A DNA stretch of 64,000 nucleotides from Stenotrophomonas hibiscicola ATCC 19867 (GCF_000382065.1 NZ_KB907501.1:124001-188000), one strand, 5' to 3'; positions 1 to 8,177 are shown, counted from the stretch's first letter. Numbers and translations are program-made. The notes: generated from the sequence alone by a model not told the origin.

Positions 1-403
1 ACCGCTGCTGCCGGCCGACGCCGCCGGCCGTGCGCGGGTGCGGGCGCTGGCCCAGTTGGTGGCCTGTGATATCCACCCGATCAACAACCTGCGGGTGATG
101 CAGTACCTGGAGCGCACGCTGCAGGTGCCTGCCGACGCACGCACGCAGTGGACGCTGCACTGGATCGCCGAGGGCTTTGCGGCGATGGAAACGCTGTTGG
201 CCAACAGCCGCGACACCGGCACCTTCTGCCACGGCGACCGTCCCGGCCTGGCCGACATCTGCCTGCTGCCGCAGCTGTACAACGCCCACCGCTTCGGCCT
301 GGACCTGGCGCCGTACCCGACCTTGCGCCGCATCGAGGCGGCCTGCCAGGCAGTGGATGCCTTCGACCGCGCGCGTCCGGAACACCAGCCCGACGCCGCC
401 TGA
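1..403 (+). CDS. maiA: Maleylacetoacetate isomerase-like GST family protein, C-terminal part (cut by window start)
   Basis: The frame is open from the window edge and stops with TGA at 401-403, so only about the last 133 residues are present. The visible part is an all-helical glutathione S-transferase C-terminal domain. The segment DIHPINNLRVMQYL near its start and the later DICLLPQLYNAHRF are typical of maleylacetoacetate isomerases (zeta-class GSTs), which convert maleylacetoacetate to fumarylacetoacetate in tyrosine breakdown. The N-terminal thioredoxin-like half with the glutathione site lies outside the window, so the zeta-class call rests on the C-terminal half alone. A generic GST is the alternative. 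Confidence 0.8.
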   Translation, partial: PLLPADAAGRARVRALAQLVACDIHPINNLRVMQYLERTLQVPADARTQWTLHWIAEGFAAMETLLANSRDTGTFCHGDRPGLADICLLPQLYNAHRFGLDLAPYPTLRRIEAACQAVDAFDRARPEHQPDAA

Positions 404-417
404 CGGGCCGCTTCGCT

Positions 418-480
418 CGCCGGGCGCGGCCCGGCGCTACCGGTCCCCGGCCCGTGGTAGCGCCGGGCCATGCCCGGCGG
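418..480. repeat. Pair of facing SMAG-type REP palindromes
   Basis: Two copies of a GTAG-ended palindrome with a CGCCGGGC stem lie back to back. One is on the minus strand at 418-440, ending CTAC. The other is on the plus strand at 457-480, starting GTAG. They fill the gap between the convergent ends of the GST gene and the glycosylase gene. The GTAG ends match the SMAG repeats described in S. maltophilia. They may fold in RNA and protect or end both transcripts, but that is inference. Confidence 0.85.
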
Positions 481-1933
481 ATGCCCCATCCCCTCGCAAC
501 ATCTGCCGAAGGTCTTCCCGGAACAGCCGATAGCCGGCCTCGCGGCGTGCATCGTCGGTCTGCCGCAACACCCACGCCGGGTGCACCGTGGCGTAGCCGC
601 GCGTGCCATCTTCGAGGGTGTGCCAGCGTCCGCGGTCGCGTGAGAGGTCGAAGTCACGACCGAATACCGAGGCTGCCGCTGTCGCGCCCAGGCATACGAT
701 CACCTGGGGCCGCACGCGTGCGATCTCACCCATCAGCCAGGGGCGGCAGGCCTGGATGTGGCGGCTTTCCGGCCGCTTGTGCAGCCGCACCTTGCCGCGC
801 CGCTCATGGTGGAAGTGCTTCACCGCGTTGGTGAGGTACAGCTGGGCGCGATCGATTCCCAGTTCCGCCAGTGCGCGGTCCAGCACCTGGCCGGCAGGTC
901 CTGCGAACGGCTGCCCGCGCAGATCCTCGGTATCACCGGGCTGCTCGCCGATCACCATCACCCGCGCATCGGCAGGCCCCTGCCCGAACACGGTCTGCGT
1001 GGCCTGCTCCCATAGCGGGCACTGGCGGCAGGCACTGGCCTGTCCGCGCAGATTGTCCAGGCTGCTGGCATCGGCTGCCGGCGTCGCAGCGTTCGCACGC
1101 GGGGGAATCCTGCGTTGCGGTGCCTGTGCCGGCCGGTCATGCATTTCCTGCACGCGGTCGGCCGCGTCGCGCACCAGGCGTGGCAGCAACCGGGCTTCAG
1201 GCAGGTGGCGCCAGTACTTGGCCGGCATTTCCTGCATCATCATCCGTGTGTTGAGCCGCGCCGGATTGAAGATGCTGGCGTAGTAGGTCTGCCACAGCGA
1301 CTCGCGTGCATCCTCGGCCGGGGCATCTTCGCGCCGTGCACCGGGGCCAAAGGCAAGCGCCTGCCCATCCCAGGCGACGCTGCGTTGGGGCGTGAGGATG
1401 GCCCAGCGCATGCCGGTGAAGCGGCGCGCGAAGAACGGCGCTACCCGGTCGACGATGTGGTGCTGTGGCTCGAACCAGGCGATGAACGCGTCAGGTTGGC
1501 CGGGCACTTCCCGGAAGCGCACGAACGCCTTCATCTTGTGCGTGTCACGGCGGACGGCCTGGGCCAGAGCCGTTGCGCGCAGCACATCGGCGTCGGCGGG
1601 GTTGCCCAGCACCGCACGCTCGCCATGGGCGATGCGCCACAGCAGGCGATACAGCAAGGCCAGGCGCTGGGGATCGCGATGGCACAGGCAGGTGGCCGCC
1701 AGCTCCAGGAAGTCACGTGGAACGTTGGGTGCACCGGCCTCGGCAAGCATCGGCGCCTGCTGCACGGCCGGTGCATCCAGCAGCGACGTTTCGCTCCCTT
1801 CCAGCCAGTCCAGCTGCGGCGGGGCAACGCCGCGCAGCAACGCTTCGCGCGCAGCATCGCGCCAGGCCTGCAGCGACCACGGCGGATCCACCCGCAGCGA
1901 CCAGCGCTGCGCGTCAGGCCGCGGACGGGGCAT
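437..1933 (-). CDS. UdgX-like uracil-DNA glycosylase fused to a DNA-metabolism domain
   Basis: A 498-residue protein with two parts. The N-terminal half (about 1-255) looks like the uncharacterised domain that always accompanies the radical SAM partner (TIGR03915 type). The C-terminal half is a family-4-like uracil-DNA glycosylase, with Cys motifs CRQCPLW for an iron-sulfur cluster and the active-site motif GEQPGDTED. The following loop reads GKVRLHKRP, and His385 in it aligns with the histidine of mycobacterial UdgX that forms a covalent bond to uracil-containing DNA. The ATG at 1931-1933 gives a 20-bp overlap with the upstream radical SAM gene, so the two are coexpressed. A longer upstream start is possible but adds only Arg-rich sequence. 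The DNA repair role is inferred from the family. Confidence 0.85.
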   Translation of the reverse strand: MPRPRPDAQRWSLRVDPPWSLQAWRDAAREALLRGVAPPQLDWLEGSETSLLDAPAVQQAPMLAEAGAPNVPRDFLELAATCLCHRDPQRLALLYRLLWRIAHGERAVLGNPADADVLRATALAQAVRRDTHKMKAFVRFREVPGQPDAFIAWFEPQHHIVDRVAPFFARRFTGMRWAILTPQRSVAWDGQALAFGPGARREDAPAEDARESLWQTYYASIFNPARLNTRMMMQEMPAKYWRHLPEARLLPRLVRDAADRVQEMHDRPAQAPQRRIPPRANAATPAADASSLDNLRGQASACRQCPLWEQATQTVFGQGPADARVMVIGEQPGDTEDLRGQPFAGPAGQVLDRALAELGIDRAQLYLTNAVKHFHHERRGKVRLHKRPESRHIQACRPWLMGEIARVRPQVIVCLGATAAASVFGRDFDLSRDRGRWHTLEDGTRGYATVHPAWVLRQTDDARREAGYRLFREDLRQMLRGDGASAGHGPALPRAGDR

Positions 1934-3197
1934 CGAACAGCGAACCCTGGCGCGGCGGCGGGGCCAGCTGCGCGCGCAGCGCCGCCGGATCATCCAGTGC
2001 TTTGCGCGGGTGATGGTCGGCCAGCAGCACGAACGGCAGCAGCTTGCTCATCGGTGCTTTCAGGCGCGCGATGTCGGCCACGCGCAGCCGCCCGTGACGG
2101 CGCGCCATCAGCACGCGCTTGACGTTGCGCACGCCGAGGCCGGGCACGCGCAGCAGCATTTCCTTCGGTGCCCGGTTCAGATCGACCGGAAAGCGCTCGG
2201 GATGGCGGATCGCCCAGGCCATCTTCGGGTCGATATCCAGGTCGAGCATGCCGTCCTGGGTGGTATCGGTAATCTCATCCACGCCGTAGCCGTAGAAGCG
2301 CAGCAGCCAGTCGGCCTGGTAAAGGCGATGTTCGCGCTGCAGCGGTGGCGGCTGCAGTGGCAGCTGCCGGCTGGCGTCCGGAATCGGGCTGAACGCGGAG
2401 TAGTAGACCCGGCGCATCCGGTAACTGCCGTACAGGCTGTCGGCGCTGGCCAGGATCTGCTGGTCGTTGGCCCCGTCCGCGCCGACGATCATCTGCGTGC
2501 TCTGCCCGGCCGGGGCGAAACGGGGAGGGCGCGGGCGTGCGCTGCGGCTGGCCGTCGGGGCCACCGCTGCGGGGGCCTTGCGCGCCTCCTTGGCTTCCTC
2601 GATGCGCCAACGCAGTTCGCCCATCGCGCCACGGATGGAATGAACCGTCTTCTCCGGCGCCAAGGCGCTCAGGCCGGCTTCGGTCGGCAGTTCCACGTTG
2701 ATGGACAGGCGGTCGGCATAGCGCCCGGCACTGGCCAGCAGGTCCGGCGAGGCCTCGGGAATGGTCTTGAGGTGGATGTAGCCGGCGTAGCGGTGTTCTT
2801 CGCGCAGTTGCCGGGCTACTTCCACCATCTGTTCCATGGTGTAGTCCGCATTGCGGATGATGCCGCTGGACAGGAACAGGCCCTCGATGTAGTTGCGCTT
2901 GTAGAAGTCCAGGGTGAGCGTGACCACCTCATCCACGCTGAAACGTGCACGGGGCACGTTGCTGGAGACCCGGTTCACGCAGTAGGCGCAGTCGTAGACG
3001 CAGAAGTTGGTCAGCAGGATCTTCAGCAACGAAACACAGCGGCCATCGGGCGTGTAGCTGTGGCAGATGCCCATGCCCTCGGTGCTGCCGATACCGCCAC
3101 TGGCGCGCGAATCGCGCTTGCCCGAGCCGCTGGAGGCGCAGGAGGCATCGTACTTGGCGGCATCAGCCAGAATGGCCAGCTTGCGGATGGTTTCCAT
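1914..3197 (-). CDS. Putative DNA modification/repair radical SAM protein
   Basis: A 427-residue protein. The radical SAM cluster motif is CVYDCAYC (CxxxCxxC) near residue 66, inside a typical partial TIM barrel. A region rich in Ala, Arg and Pro around residues 200-230 links it to the second half. The C-terminus has a helix-hairpin-helix type segment (PGLGVRNVKRVL), usual for DNA binding. Members of this family (TIGR03916 type) are nearly always paired with the uracil-glycosylase partner, as here, where the stop lies inside the next gene. The real substrate is unknown; repair or modification of DNA is the standing guess. No LexA box was seen upstream. Confidence 0.85.
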   Translation of the reverse strand: METIRKLAILADAAKYDASCASSGSGKRDSRASGGIGSTEGMGICHSYTPDGRCVSLLKILLTNFCVYDCAYCVNRVSSNVPRARFSVDEVVTLTLDFYKRNYIEGLFLSSGIIRNADYTMEQMVEVARQLREEHRYAGYIHLKTIPEASPDLLASAGRYADRLSINVELPTEAGLSALAPEKTVHSIRGAMGELRWRIEEAKEARKAPAAVAPTASRSARPRPPRFAPAGQSTQMIVGADGANDQQILASADSLYGSYRMRRVYYSAFSPIPDASRQLPLQPPPLQREHRLYQADWLLRFYGYGVDEITDTTQDGMLDLDIDPKMAWAIRHPERFPVDLNRAPKEMLLRVPGLGVRNVKRVLMARRHGRLRVADIARLKAPMSKLLPFVLLADHHPRKALDDPAALRAQLAPPPRQGSLFDAPSAA

Positions 3198-3254
3198 TGA
3201 GGAAACCTACGGATGAGGGGTCTCATTGGATGAGATGGCCCCTGAACTCTTCAG

Positions 3255-3317
3255 AAAAGGGACGGAGGGGATCAAGTCGCAAGTGCACAAACGACTTAAT
3301 CCCCTCCGTCCCCTTTT
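3255..3317 (-). terminator. Long terminator-like hairpin downstream of pilU
   Basis: An inverted repeat of about 25 bases per arm (3255-3279 and 3292-3317) around a 12-base loop, with one indel and one wobble-type mismatch. Read on the minus strand it ends in a T run right after the stem, so it fits a Rho-independent terminator for pilU, 9 bases beyond its stop. The arm sequence GGGACGGAGGGGAT and its unusual length suggest a dispersed repeat rather than a plain terminator. Confidence 0.65.
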
Positions 3318-3325
3318 TCGTGCGA

Positions 3326-4453
3326 TCAGAAGCCGTGGGTGATGCTGGGCGCGCCCGCCGAGAAATCGGCGTACGGGTCATGCTCGCCACTGCTACCTTC
3401 GGACAGGCGGAACTTCAGGGCCAGGCCATCGCGCGAGTCGGCCGCGCGCAGCGCTTCTTCGTGCTCGATGATGCCGGCCTTGGCCAGCCGGAACAGGCAC
3501 TGGTCAAAGCTCTCCATGCCTTCCTCCAGCGAGGCTTCCATCGCCGCCTTGATTTCGTGCACCTGGCCGCGGCGCAGCAGGTCGCGGATCATCGGCGTGT
3601 TGATCAGCACCTCGGTGGCCGGCAGGCGTCGGCCCTCCTTGTTCTTCACCAGGCGCTGGCTGATCACCGCGCGCAAGTTCAGCGCCAGGTTCATCAGCAC
3701 GTTCTTGTGCGCGCTTTCCGGGAAGAAGTTGAGGATGCGCTCGATGGTCTGGTCGGCGTTGTTGGAGTGCAGGGTGGCCAGGCACAGGTGGCCGGTCTCG
3801 GCGAAGGCGATCGCCGCCTCCATCGTTTCCGCATCCAGGATCTCGCCGATCAGGATCACGTCCGGCGCTTCACGCATCGCGTTCTTCAGCGCGTTGTGGA
3901 AGGCATGGGTGTCCAGGCCGACCTCGCGCTGGTTGACGATCGACATCTTGTGCTTGTGCAGGTACTCGATCGGGTCCTCGATGGTGAGGATGTGACCGGT
4001 GGTGGTGCTGTTGCGGTGGTCGATCATCGACGCCAGCGAGGTGGACTTGCCGGAGCCGGTGGACCCCACCACCAGCACCAGCCCGCGCGGGGTCATGATG
4101 ACGTCCTTCAGCACCTGCGGAAGGTTCAGCTCCTCGATGCTCGGGATGCGGCTGCGGATGGCGCGGATGACCATGCCGACCTCACCCCGCTGCTTGAACA
4201 CGTTGACGCGGAAGCGCCCGGCGTCGGGCAGGGCGATGGCCATGTTGAGCTCGAGTTCGCGCTCGAACTGCGGCACCTGGCCCTCGTCCATCAGCGAGTA
4301 GGCAATCTTCTTCACCATGCCCGGCGGCAGGCCGGTGTTGCCCAGCGGATAGAGCTTCCCCTCGATCTTGATGTAGACCGGTGCCCCGGTGGTCAAAAAC
4401 ATGTCCGAAGCGTTCTTTTCGGTCATCAGCTTCAGGAAGTAGCCGATATCCAT
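3326..4453 (-). CDS. pilU: Type IV pilus twitching ATPase PilU
   Basis: A 375-residue PilT/PilU-type secretion ATPase that powers pilus retraction at the cytoplasmic face of the inner membrane. Visible motifs are the Walker A GSTGSGKST, the Asp box around TIEDPIE, the Walker B segment DVILIGEI and the His box HLCLATLHSNN. The C-terminal tail (about 345-375) beyond the ATPase core is typical of PilU. The start chosen is the ATG at 4451-4453, giving the family start MDIGYFL. Its reading frame stays open to 4897 but that extension has no family features. pilT is not next to it: a divergent envelope gene pair lies upstream and a hairpin downstream, so pilU appears to be a single-gene unit. Confidence 0.95.
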   Translation of the reverse strand: MDIGYFLKLMTEKNASDMFLTTGAPVYIKIEGKLYPLGNTGLPPGMVKKIAYSLMDEGQVPQFERELELNMAIALPDAGRFRVNVFKQRGEVGMVIRAIRSRIPSIEELNLPQVLKDVIMTPRGLVLVVGSTGSGKSTSLASMIDHRNSTTTGHILTIEDPIEYLHKHKMSIVNQREVGLDTHAFHNALKNAMREAPDVILIGEILDAETMEAAIAFAETGHLCLATLHSNNADQTIERILNFFPESAHKNVLMNLALNLRAVISQRLVKNKEGRRLPATEVLINTPMIRDLLRRGQVHEIKAAMEASLEEGMESFDQCLFRLAKAGIIEHEEALRAADSRDGLALKFRLSEGSSGEHDPYADFSAGAPSITHGF

Positions 4454-4550
4454 TGCGAATTTTCCCCAACGAAACGGCCGACGCCCGTTGCCAGCACGGT
4501 GTCGGCTTGACGACAATGGCCGTGAACCGACAACCGGTACGGCCTCCCCA

Positions 4551-4940
4551 ATGAAACGACTTAGCTTCGCACGAATGCGCCATGGCCTGTATGTGATGGC
4601 GTTTGCATTCGCACTGTCTGCCCCCGCCTGGGCGCAGGACGCCGCCTTGGAACTGGCGCAGGCCCGGCAGGCGGTCGACAAGGCCACCCAGGCCGATGCC
4701 GACCAGTACGCCCCGGACCTGATCGGGCTGGCCCGGCAGGGGCTGGAGCAGGCCCAGCGCGCCGCAGGCGACCGCCGCGAGCGCAAGAATGCGCCGGCAA
4801 TGGCCCTGCGCGCCGCCGCCGATGCCGACCTGGCCCGCGTCCGCAGCGAGGAAGCCACCGTCAGCGCGCAGCTGCAGCTGCGCCGCAACGAGGTCAACCA
4901 GCTGCAACGCCAGCTGTCGACCGGGGAGGACCGCCGGTGA
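4551..4940 (+). CDS. DUF4398 domain envelope protein
   Basis: A 129-residue protein with a Sec signal peptide (MKRLSFARMRHGL, hydrophobic core, cleavage near APAWAQ at about 29). The mature part is a single long amphipathic helical stretch rich in Ala, Gln, Arg and Glu, typical of DUF4398. The function of the family is unknown; it is often encoded next to OmpA-like proteins, as here. The ATG at 4551 was preferred over an upstream in-frame ATG because it gives a proper signal peptide. Its stop overlaps the GTG start of the next gene by four bases, implying translational coupling. Confidence 0.8.
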   Translation: MKRLSFARMRHGLYVMAFAFALSAPAWAQDAALELAQARQAVDKATQADADQYAPDLIGLARQGLEQAQRAAGDRRERKNAPAMALRAAADADLARVRSEEATVSAQLQLRRNEVNQLQRQLSTGEDRR

Positions 4941-5821
4941 AGCCGATGACCGCCGCAACCCTGGCCGCGCTGCTGGCGCTGCCGACCCTGGCCATGGCCG
5001 CCGACAACCCGATGGTGGCGCAGCTGAGCCAGCGCCTGATGGCCATCCAGGCCAACCCGGATACCGCTGAGCTGGGCGCGTTCGAGCGCATGCAGGCCCA
5101 GCAGGCCATCGCCACCCTGGACAAGGCCAAGCGCCGCGATCAGGAGCTGGCCACCTACCTGGCCGAGCGCCGGGTCGAGATCGCCGAGACCGCCGTGCGC
5201 ACCGCACTGGCCGCGCGCGAGGTGGACCGCCTGGATCGGACCCGCAGCGACCTGCTGATCGAGGCCAGCCGCCGCGATGCGGCCCGTGCCCGCCAGGAAG
5301 CCGAGCAGCTGCGCATGCAGGCGCAGATGCAGGCCGAGGAGGCCGAACGGTTGCGCCAGGCCGCCGAAGCCGAGACCCTGGCCCGCCAGGACGCCGAGAA
5401 CGCCCTGACCAGCGTGGCCGGCAAGCAGCAGCAGCGTCTGAGCGCCGCACAGCAGAACGCCGCCAAGCTGGCCCGCGAGGAAGCCGAACTGGTGTCCGGG
5501 CAGAAACTGCCGGGCTCGAAGTTCGATGGCCGTGGCGAAGTTTTCACCTTCGCTGGTGACGCATTCGCCGTCGGCGCGTCAAGCCTGTCCAGTGGGGCCC
5601 GCAATCAGGCCAAGGCCCTGGCCGAGTACCTGAACATCGGCAAGAAGGGCCGCCTGCGCATCGAGGCCTACGACAGTGCCAACGGCGTGGGCCAAAAGCG
5701 TGCCGAAGCGCTGCGCGACGCCCTGGTCGCGGGTGGTGTCGCCAGCAACCGCATCCAGGTCAGCGGCAAGAAGGCTGCGTCCACCCGGGCGCGCTCGGCC
5801 GAGGTCATCATTGCCCCGTAA
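4937..5821 (+). CDS. OmpA-like C-terminal domain protein with helical N-terminal region
   Basis: A 294-residue periplasmic or outer-membrane protein. It has a signal peptide (cleavage near LAMAA, about residue 22), then a long coiled-coil-like region (about 35-190) similar in character to the preceding DUF4398 protein, then an OmpA-like domain (about 195-294) expected to bind peptidoglycan. In that domain the loop YDSANGVGQKRAEAL is shorter than the usual TDxxGxxxYNxxLSxxRA, so the binding site may be changed. Start is GTG at 4937, with a GGAGGA ribosome site six bases upstream and a 4-base overlap with the previous stop; an ATG three codons later is the alternative. A strong terminator follows. 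Confidence 0.8.
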   Translation: MKPMTAATLAALLALPTLAMAADNPMVAQLSQRLMAIQANPDTAELGAFERMQAQQAIATLDKAKRRDQELATYLAERRVEIAETAVRTALAAREVDRLDRTRSDLLIEASRRDAARARQEAEQLRMQAQMQAEEAERLRQAAEAETLARQDAENALTSVAGKQQQRLSAAQQNAAKLAREEAELVSGQKLPGSKFDGRGEVFTFAGDAFAVGASSLSSGARNQAKALAEYLNIGKKGRLRIEAYDSANGVGQKRAEALRDALVAGGVASNRIQVSGKKAASTRARSAEVIIAP

Positions 5822-5865
5822 TGCATTGATATTGTTTGTTTTTCGTTGTGATGAGCATTCAGCCT

Positions 5866-5896
5866 GAACCCCGCCTCGGCGGGGTTCGGTCTTTTT
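5866..5896 (+). terminator. Rho-independent terminator
   Basis: A perfect GC-rich stem (GAACCCCGCC and its complement) around a small TC loop at 5866-5887, then a T tract at 5892-5896. It lies 45 bases beyond the OmpA-like gene and ends that two-gene unit. Confidence 0.9.
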
Positions 5897-6145
5897 GACG
5901 CAGGGGTCTTGTACCCCGCCTTGAGCAGGCGTAGGGTCAATCGTCCGGGACGCAATGCCGCGGACCGGACGATGGGAGGGCCGGGCCGATGCAAGCAGGG
6001 CGCGAACCGCAGCAGATCGACGTGCGCAGGCCAGTGCCGCAGGTCGTTGCAGGCGTCCAGGTGGCCATCGACCGGCGCTCCTCCATGAACAACGCCCCGT
6101 GCCTTTCGGCCGGGGCGTTCGTGTATCTGTCGAAGGAGGTCCATC
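5897..6145. other. Intergenic stretch with two hairpins upstream of ydcH-like gene
   Basis: No convincing reading frame. A 9-bp stem with a 16-base loop lies at 5940-5973 (ATCGTCCGG and complement). A second 9-bp stem lies at 6091-6119 (AACGCCCCG and complement), 15 bases before the strong ribosome site of the next gene. The second has no T run, so it could be a leader structure rather than a terminator. I cannot tell whether a small RNA is made here. Confidence 0.4.
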
Positions 6146-6382
6146 ATGTTTGAAGATCAGCCCCAGAGCGAGATCGACGCACGTCGCGCGCGTGATCCGG
6201 AGTTCAGGGCACTCCATGACCAGCACCGCAAGTTGAACAAGAAGTGCATGGACGCGGAGTTGGGTGTACTCCCGATCGATGATGTCACCCTGGGTCGCAT
6301 GAAGCGCGAGAAGCTGCTGGCCAAGCAACGTCTTCTGCGAATGTACGAAACACCGCTCCCAACGACGTCCCCCACGCTTTGA
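6146..6382 (+). CDS. YdcH family (DUF465) small protein
   Basis: A 78-residue, highly charged helical protein without a signal peptide. The pattern EFRALHDQHRKLNKK followed by LGRMKREKLLAKQRL fits the short coiled-coil YdcH/DUF465 family, whose role is unknown. A near-ideal ribosome site (GAAGGAGGT) sits just upstream of the ATG, suggesting good translation. It stands alone, with hairpins on both sides. Confidence 0.8.
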   Translation: MFEDQPQSEIDARRARDPEFRALHDQHRKLNKKCMDAELGVLPIDDVTLGRMKREKLLAKQRLLRMYETPLPTTSPTL

Positions 6383-6612
6383 CGCACATCGTCGCGCCCG
6401 GAACGGCGTGACCCGGCCATCGATGGCCCTGCCGGGGGCTCCTGCCCTGGCATCGCGGCCGCGCCGATGAGGCGGCCGCGCCAAGGCACCACAGGCGGTG
6501 GTGCCTTGGCCTTCAGGCACAACTCACCGATGCGGGCGGCACCGGTCTCCTCGTCGATCCGGGGCCGTCCGCATCCCTTTTTTGCGGGCTTCCGGCCCCG
6601 CGGCGCAACGAC
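6383..6612. other. Intergenic region with a perfect 12-bp hairpin
   Basis: GC-rich sequence with no gene that I can support. A perfect hairpin lies at 6481-6509 (arms CCAAGGCACCAC and complement, 5-base loop). It has no T tract after it, so it is at most a weak or factor-dependent terminator for the ydcH-like gene. The promoter of the next gene follows. Confidence 0.45.
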
Positions 6613-6641
6613 CTGACATTCATCGCCATCCGACGGATAAT
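6613..6641 (+). promoter_or_regulatory. Sigma70-type promoter for the cystathionine beta-synthase gene
   Basis: A -35 box CTGACA at 6613-6618 and a -10 box GATAAT at 6636-6641 are separated by exactly 17 bases, and each differs from consensus at one position. Transcription would start near 6648, about 36 bases before the ATG at 6684. This is the clearest promoter I found in the window. Confidence 0.65.
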
Positions 6642-6683
6642 CATCGGTCCGGCCCTGCGCGGCGCGAATCGAAAGTCCTCCGA

Positions 6684-8054
6684 ATGCCCATTCATTCTTC
6701 CGTCCTCGAACTCATCGGCCAGACCCCGATCGTCAAGGCCCAGCGCCTGGACACCGGCGTCTGCGAGCTCTACCTGAAGCTGGAGAGCGCCAACCCGGGC
6801 GGATCGATCAAGGATCGCATCGGCCTGTCGATGATCGAGGCGGCGGAGCAGCGTGGCGACCTGAAGCCGGGCGCGACCCTGGTTGAAGGTACCGCCGGCA
6901 ACACCGGCCTGGGCCTGGCGCTGGTGGCACAGCAGAAGAGCTACAAGCTGATCCTCGTCGTTCCCGACAAGATGAGCCGCGAGAAGATCTTCAACCTGAA
7001 GGCGATGGGCGCCGAAGTCCGCCTGACCCGCTCGGACGTGGCCAAGGGCCATCCGGAGTACTACCAGGACCTGGCCAAGACCATCGCCGAGCAGACCCCG
7101 GGCGCCTACTTCATCAACCAGTTCGGCAACCCGGACAATCCGGCAGCGCACGAATTCGGTACCGGCCCGGAGATCCTGGAGCAGATGGGGGGTGACCTCG
7201 ACGCCATCGTGTTCGGCTGCGGCAGCTCCGGCACCATGACCGGCCTGTCGCGAGCGTTCGCCAAGCTGTCGCCCAAGACCGAGCTGGTGCTGGCCGATCC
7301 GGTCGGCTCGATCCTGGCCGAATACATCAACGACGGCGTGCTCAACGACAAGTCGGGCAGCTGGCTGGTGGAGGGCATCGGCGAGGACTTCCTGCCGTCG
7401 ATCTCCGATTTCAGCCGTGTCAAGAAAGCCTATGCAATCAGCGACGCCGAGAGCTTCCACACCGCGCGCGAGCTGCTGGGCAAGGAAGGCATCCTCGGCG
7501 GTTCGTCCACCGGCACCCTGCTGGCCGCAGCGCTGAAGTACTGCAAGGAGCAGACCACGCCGAAGAAGGTGCTCGTACTGGTCTGCGATACCGGCAACAA
7601 GTACCTGTCGAAGATGTACAACGACTACTGGATGCTGGACAACGGCTTCCTGCAGCGCCCGCAGCACGGCGACCTGCGCGACCTGATCCTGCGTCCGTAC
7701 GGCCAGCGCGACACTGTCGTTATTGGCCCGAACGACCTGCTGACCACCGCCTACCAGCGCATGAAGCTGTATGACGTGTCGCAGCTGCCGGTGATGGACG
7801 GTGACCAGCTGGTCGGCATCGTCGATGAAAGCGACGTCCTGCTGCATGTCTATGGCGACGAAGCGCGCTTCCGCGACACGGTTGCCACGGCGATGGTCAG
7901 CAAGCTGGACCGGCTGGACGTGAAGTCGCCGATCGAGGCCCTGCTGCCGGTGTTCGACCGCGGCCAGGTGGCGATCGTGATGGACGGCGATGCTTTCCTG
8001 GGCCTGATCACCCGTATCGACCTGCTGAACTATCTGCGCCGTCGCGTGCAGTAA
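6684..8054 (+). CDS. cbs: Cystathionine beta-synthase (PLP enzyme with C-terminal CBS pair)
   Basis: A 456-residue cytosolic enzyme that condenses homocysteine with serine to cystathionine. The N-terminal fold-type II PLP domain (about 1-320) has the cofactor lysine in GGSIKDR and the phosphate-cup sequence GTAGNTG. Two CBS motifs follow (about 335-456), a layout shared with eukaryotic CBS and some bacterial homologues. The reading frame is open much further upstream, but the ATG at 6684 gives the family start and matches the promoter at 6613. The next gene, 123 bases downstream, is the matching cystathionine gamma enzyme, so together they form a transsulfuration route. A cysteine synthase is less likely because of the CBS tail. 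Confidence 0.9.
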   Translation: MPIHSSVLELIGQTPIVKAQRLDTGVCELYLKLESANPGGSIKDRIGLSMIEAAEQRGDLKPGATLVEGTAGNTGLGLALVAQQKSYKLILVVPDKMSREKIFNLKAMGAEVRLTRSDVAKGHPEYYQDLAKTIAEQTPGAYFINQFGNPDNPAAHEFGTGPEILEQMGGDLDAIVFGCGSSGTMTGLSRAFAKLSPKTELVLADPVGSILAEYINDGVLNDKSGSWLVEGIGEDFLPSISDFSRVKKAYAISDAESFHTARELLGKEGILGGSSTGTLLAAALKYCKEQTTPKKVLVLVCDTGNKYLSKMYNDYWMLDNGFLQRPQHGDLRDLILRPYGQRDTVVIGPNDLLTTAYQRMKLYDVSQLPVMDGDQLVGIVDESDVLLHVYGDEARFRDTVATAMVSKLDRLDVKSPIEALLPVFDRGQVAIVMDGDAFLGLITRIDLLNYLRRRVQ

Positions 8055-8177
8055 GCCGCCGATCACGGCAGTTCACCGCTGAATTCCGGTTTATTCGCGT
8101 CAAAGCTCGTTAAGGCTGCGCTGATAGACTCCCGATCCTTTGACGGCGCCGCACGTCGGCGCCATTCAGGAAACGAC

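Noticed and set aside
1392..3200. Plus-strand frame of about 600 codons opposite the repair genes
   Set aside because: No recognisable domain; the minus strand carries clear UDG and radical SAM motifs.
3198..3254. LexA/SOS box upstream of the glycosylase-radical SAM operon
   Set aside because: Expected because of the repair role, but no sequence near the known Xanthomonas LexA palindrome was found.
6481..6509. Perfect 12-bp hairpin as Rho-independent terminator
   Set aside because: No T tract follows on either strand; kept only as a structural note.
8055..8177. Promoter for metB with TAGACT or GATAGA as -10
   Set aside because: No acceptable -35 box at 16-18 bases from either; readthrough from the cystathionine beta-synthase promoter is equally likely.
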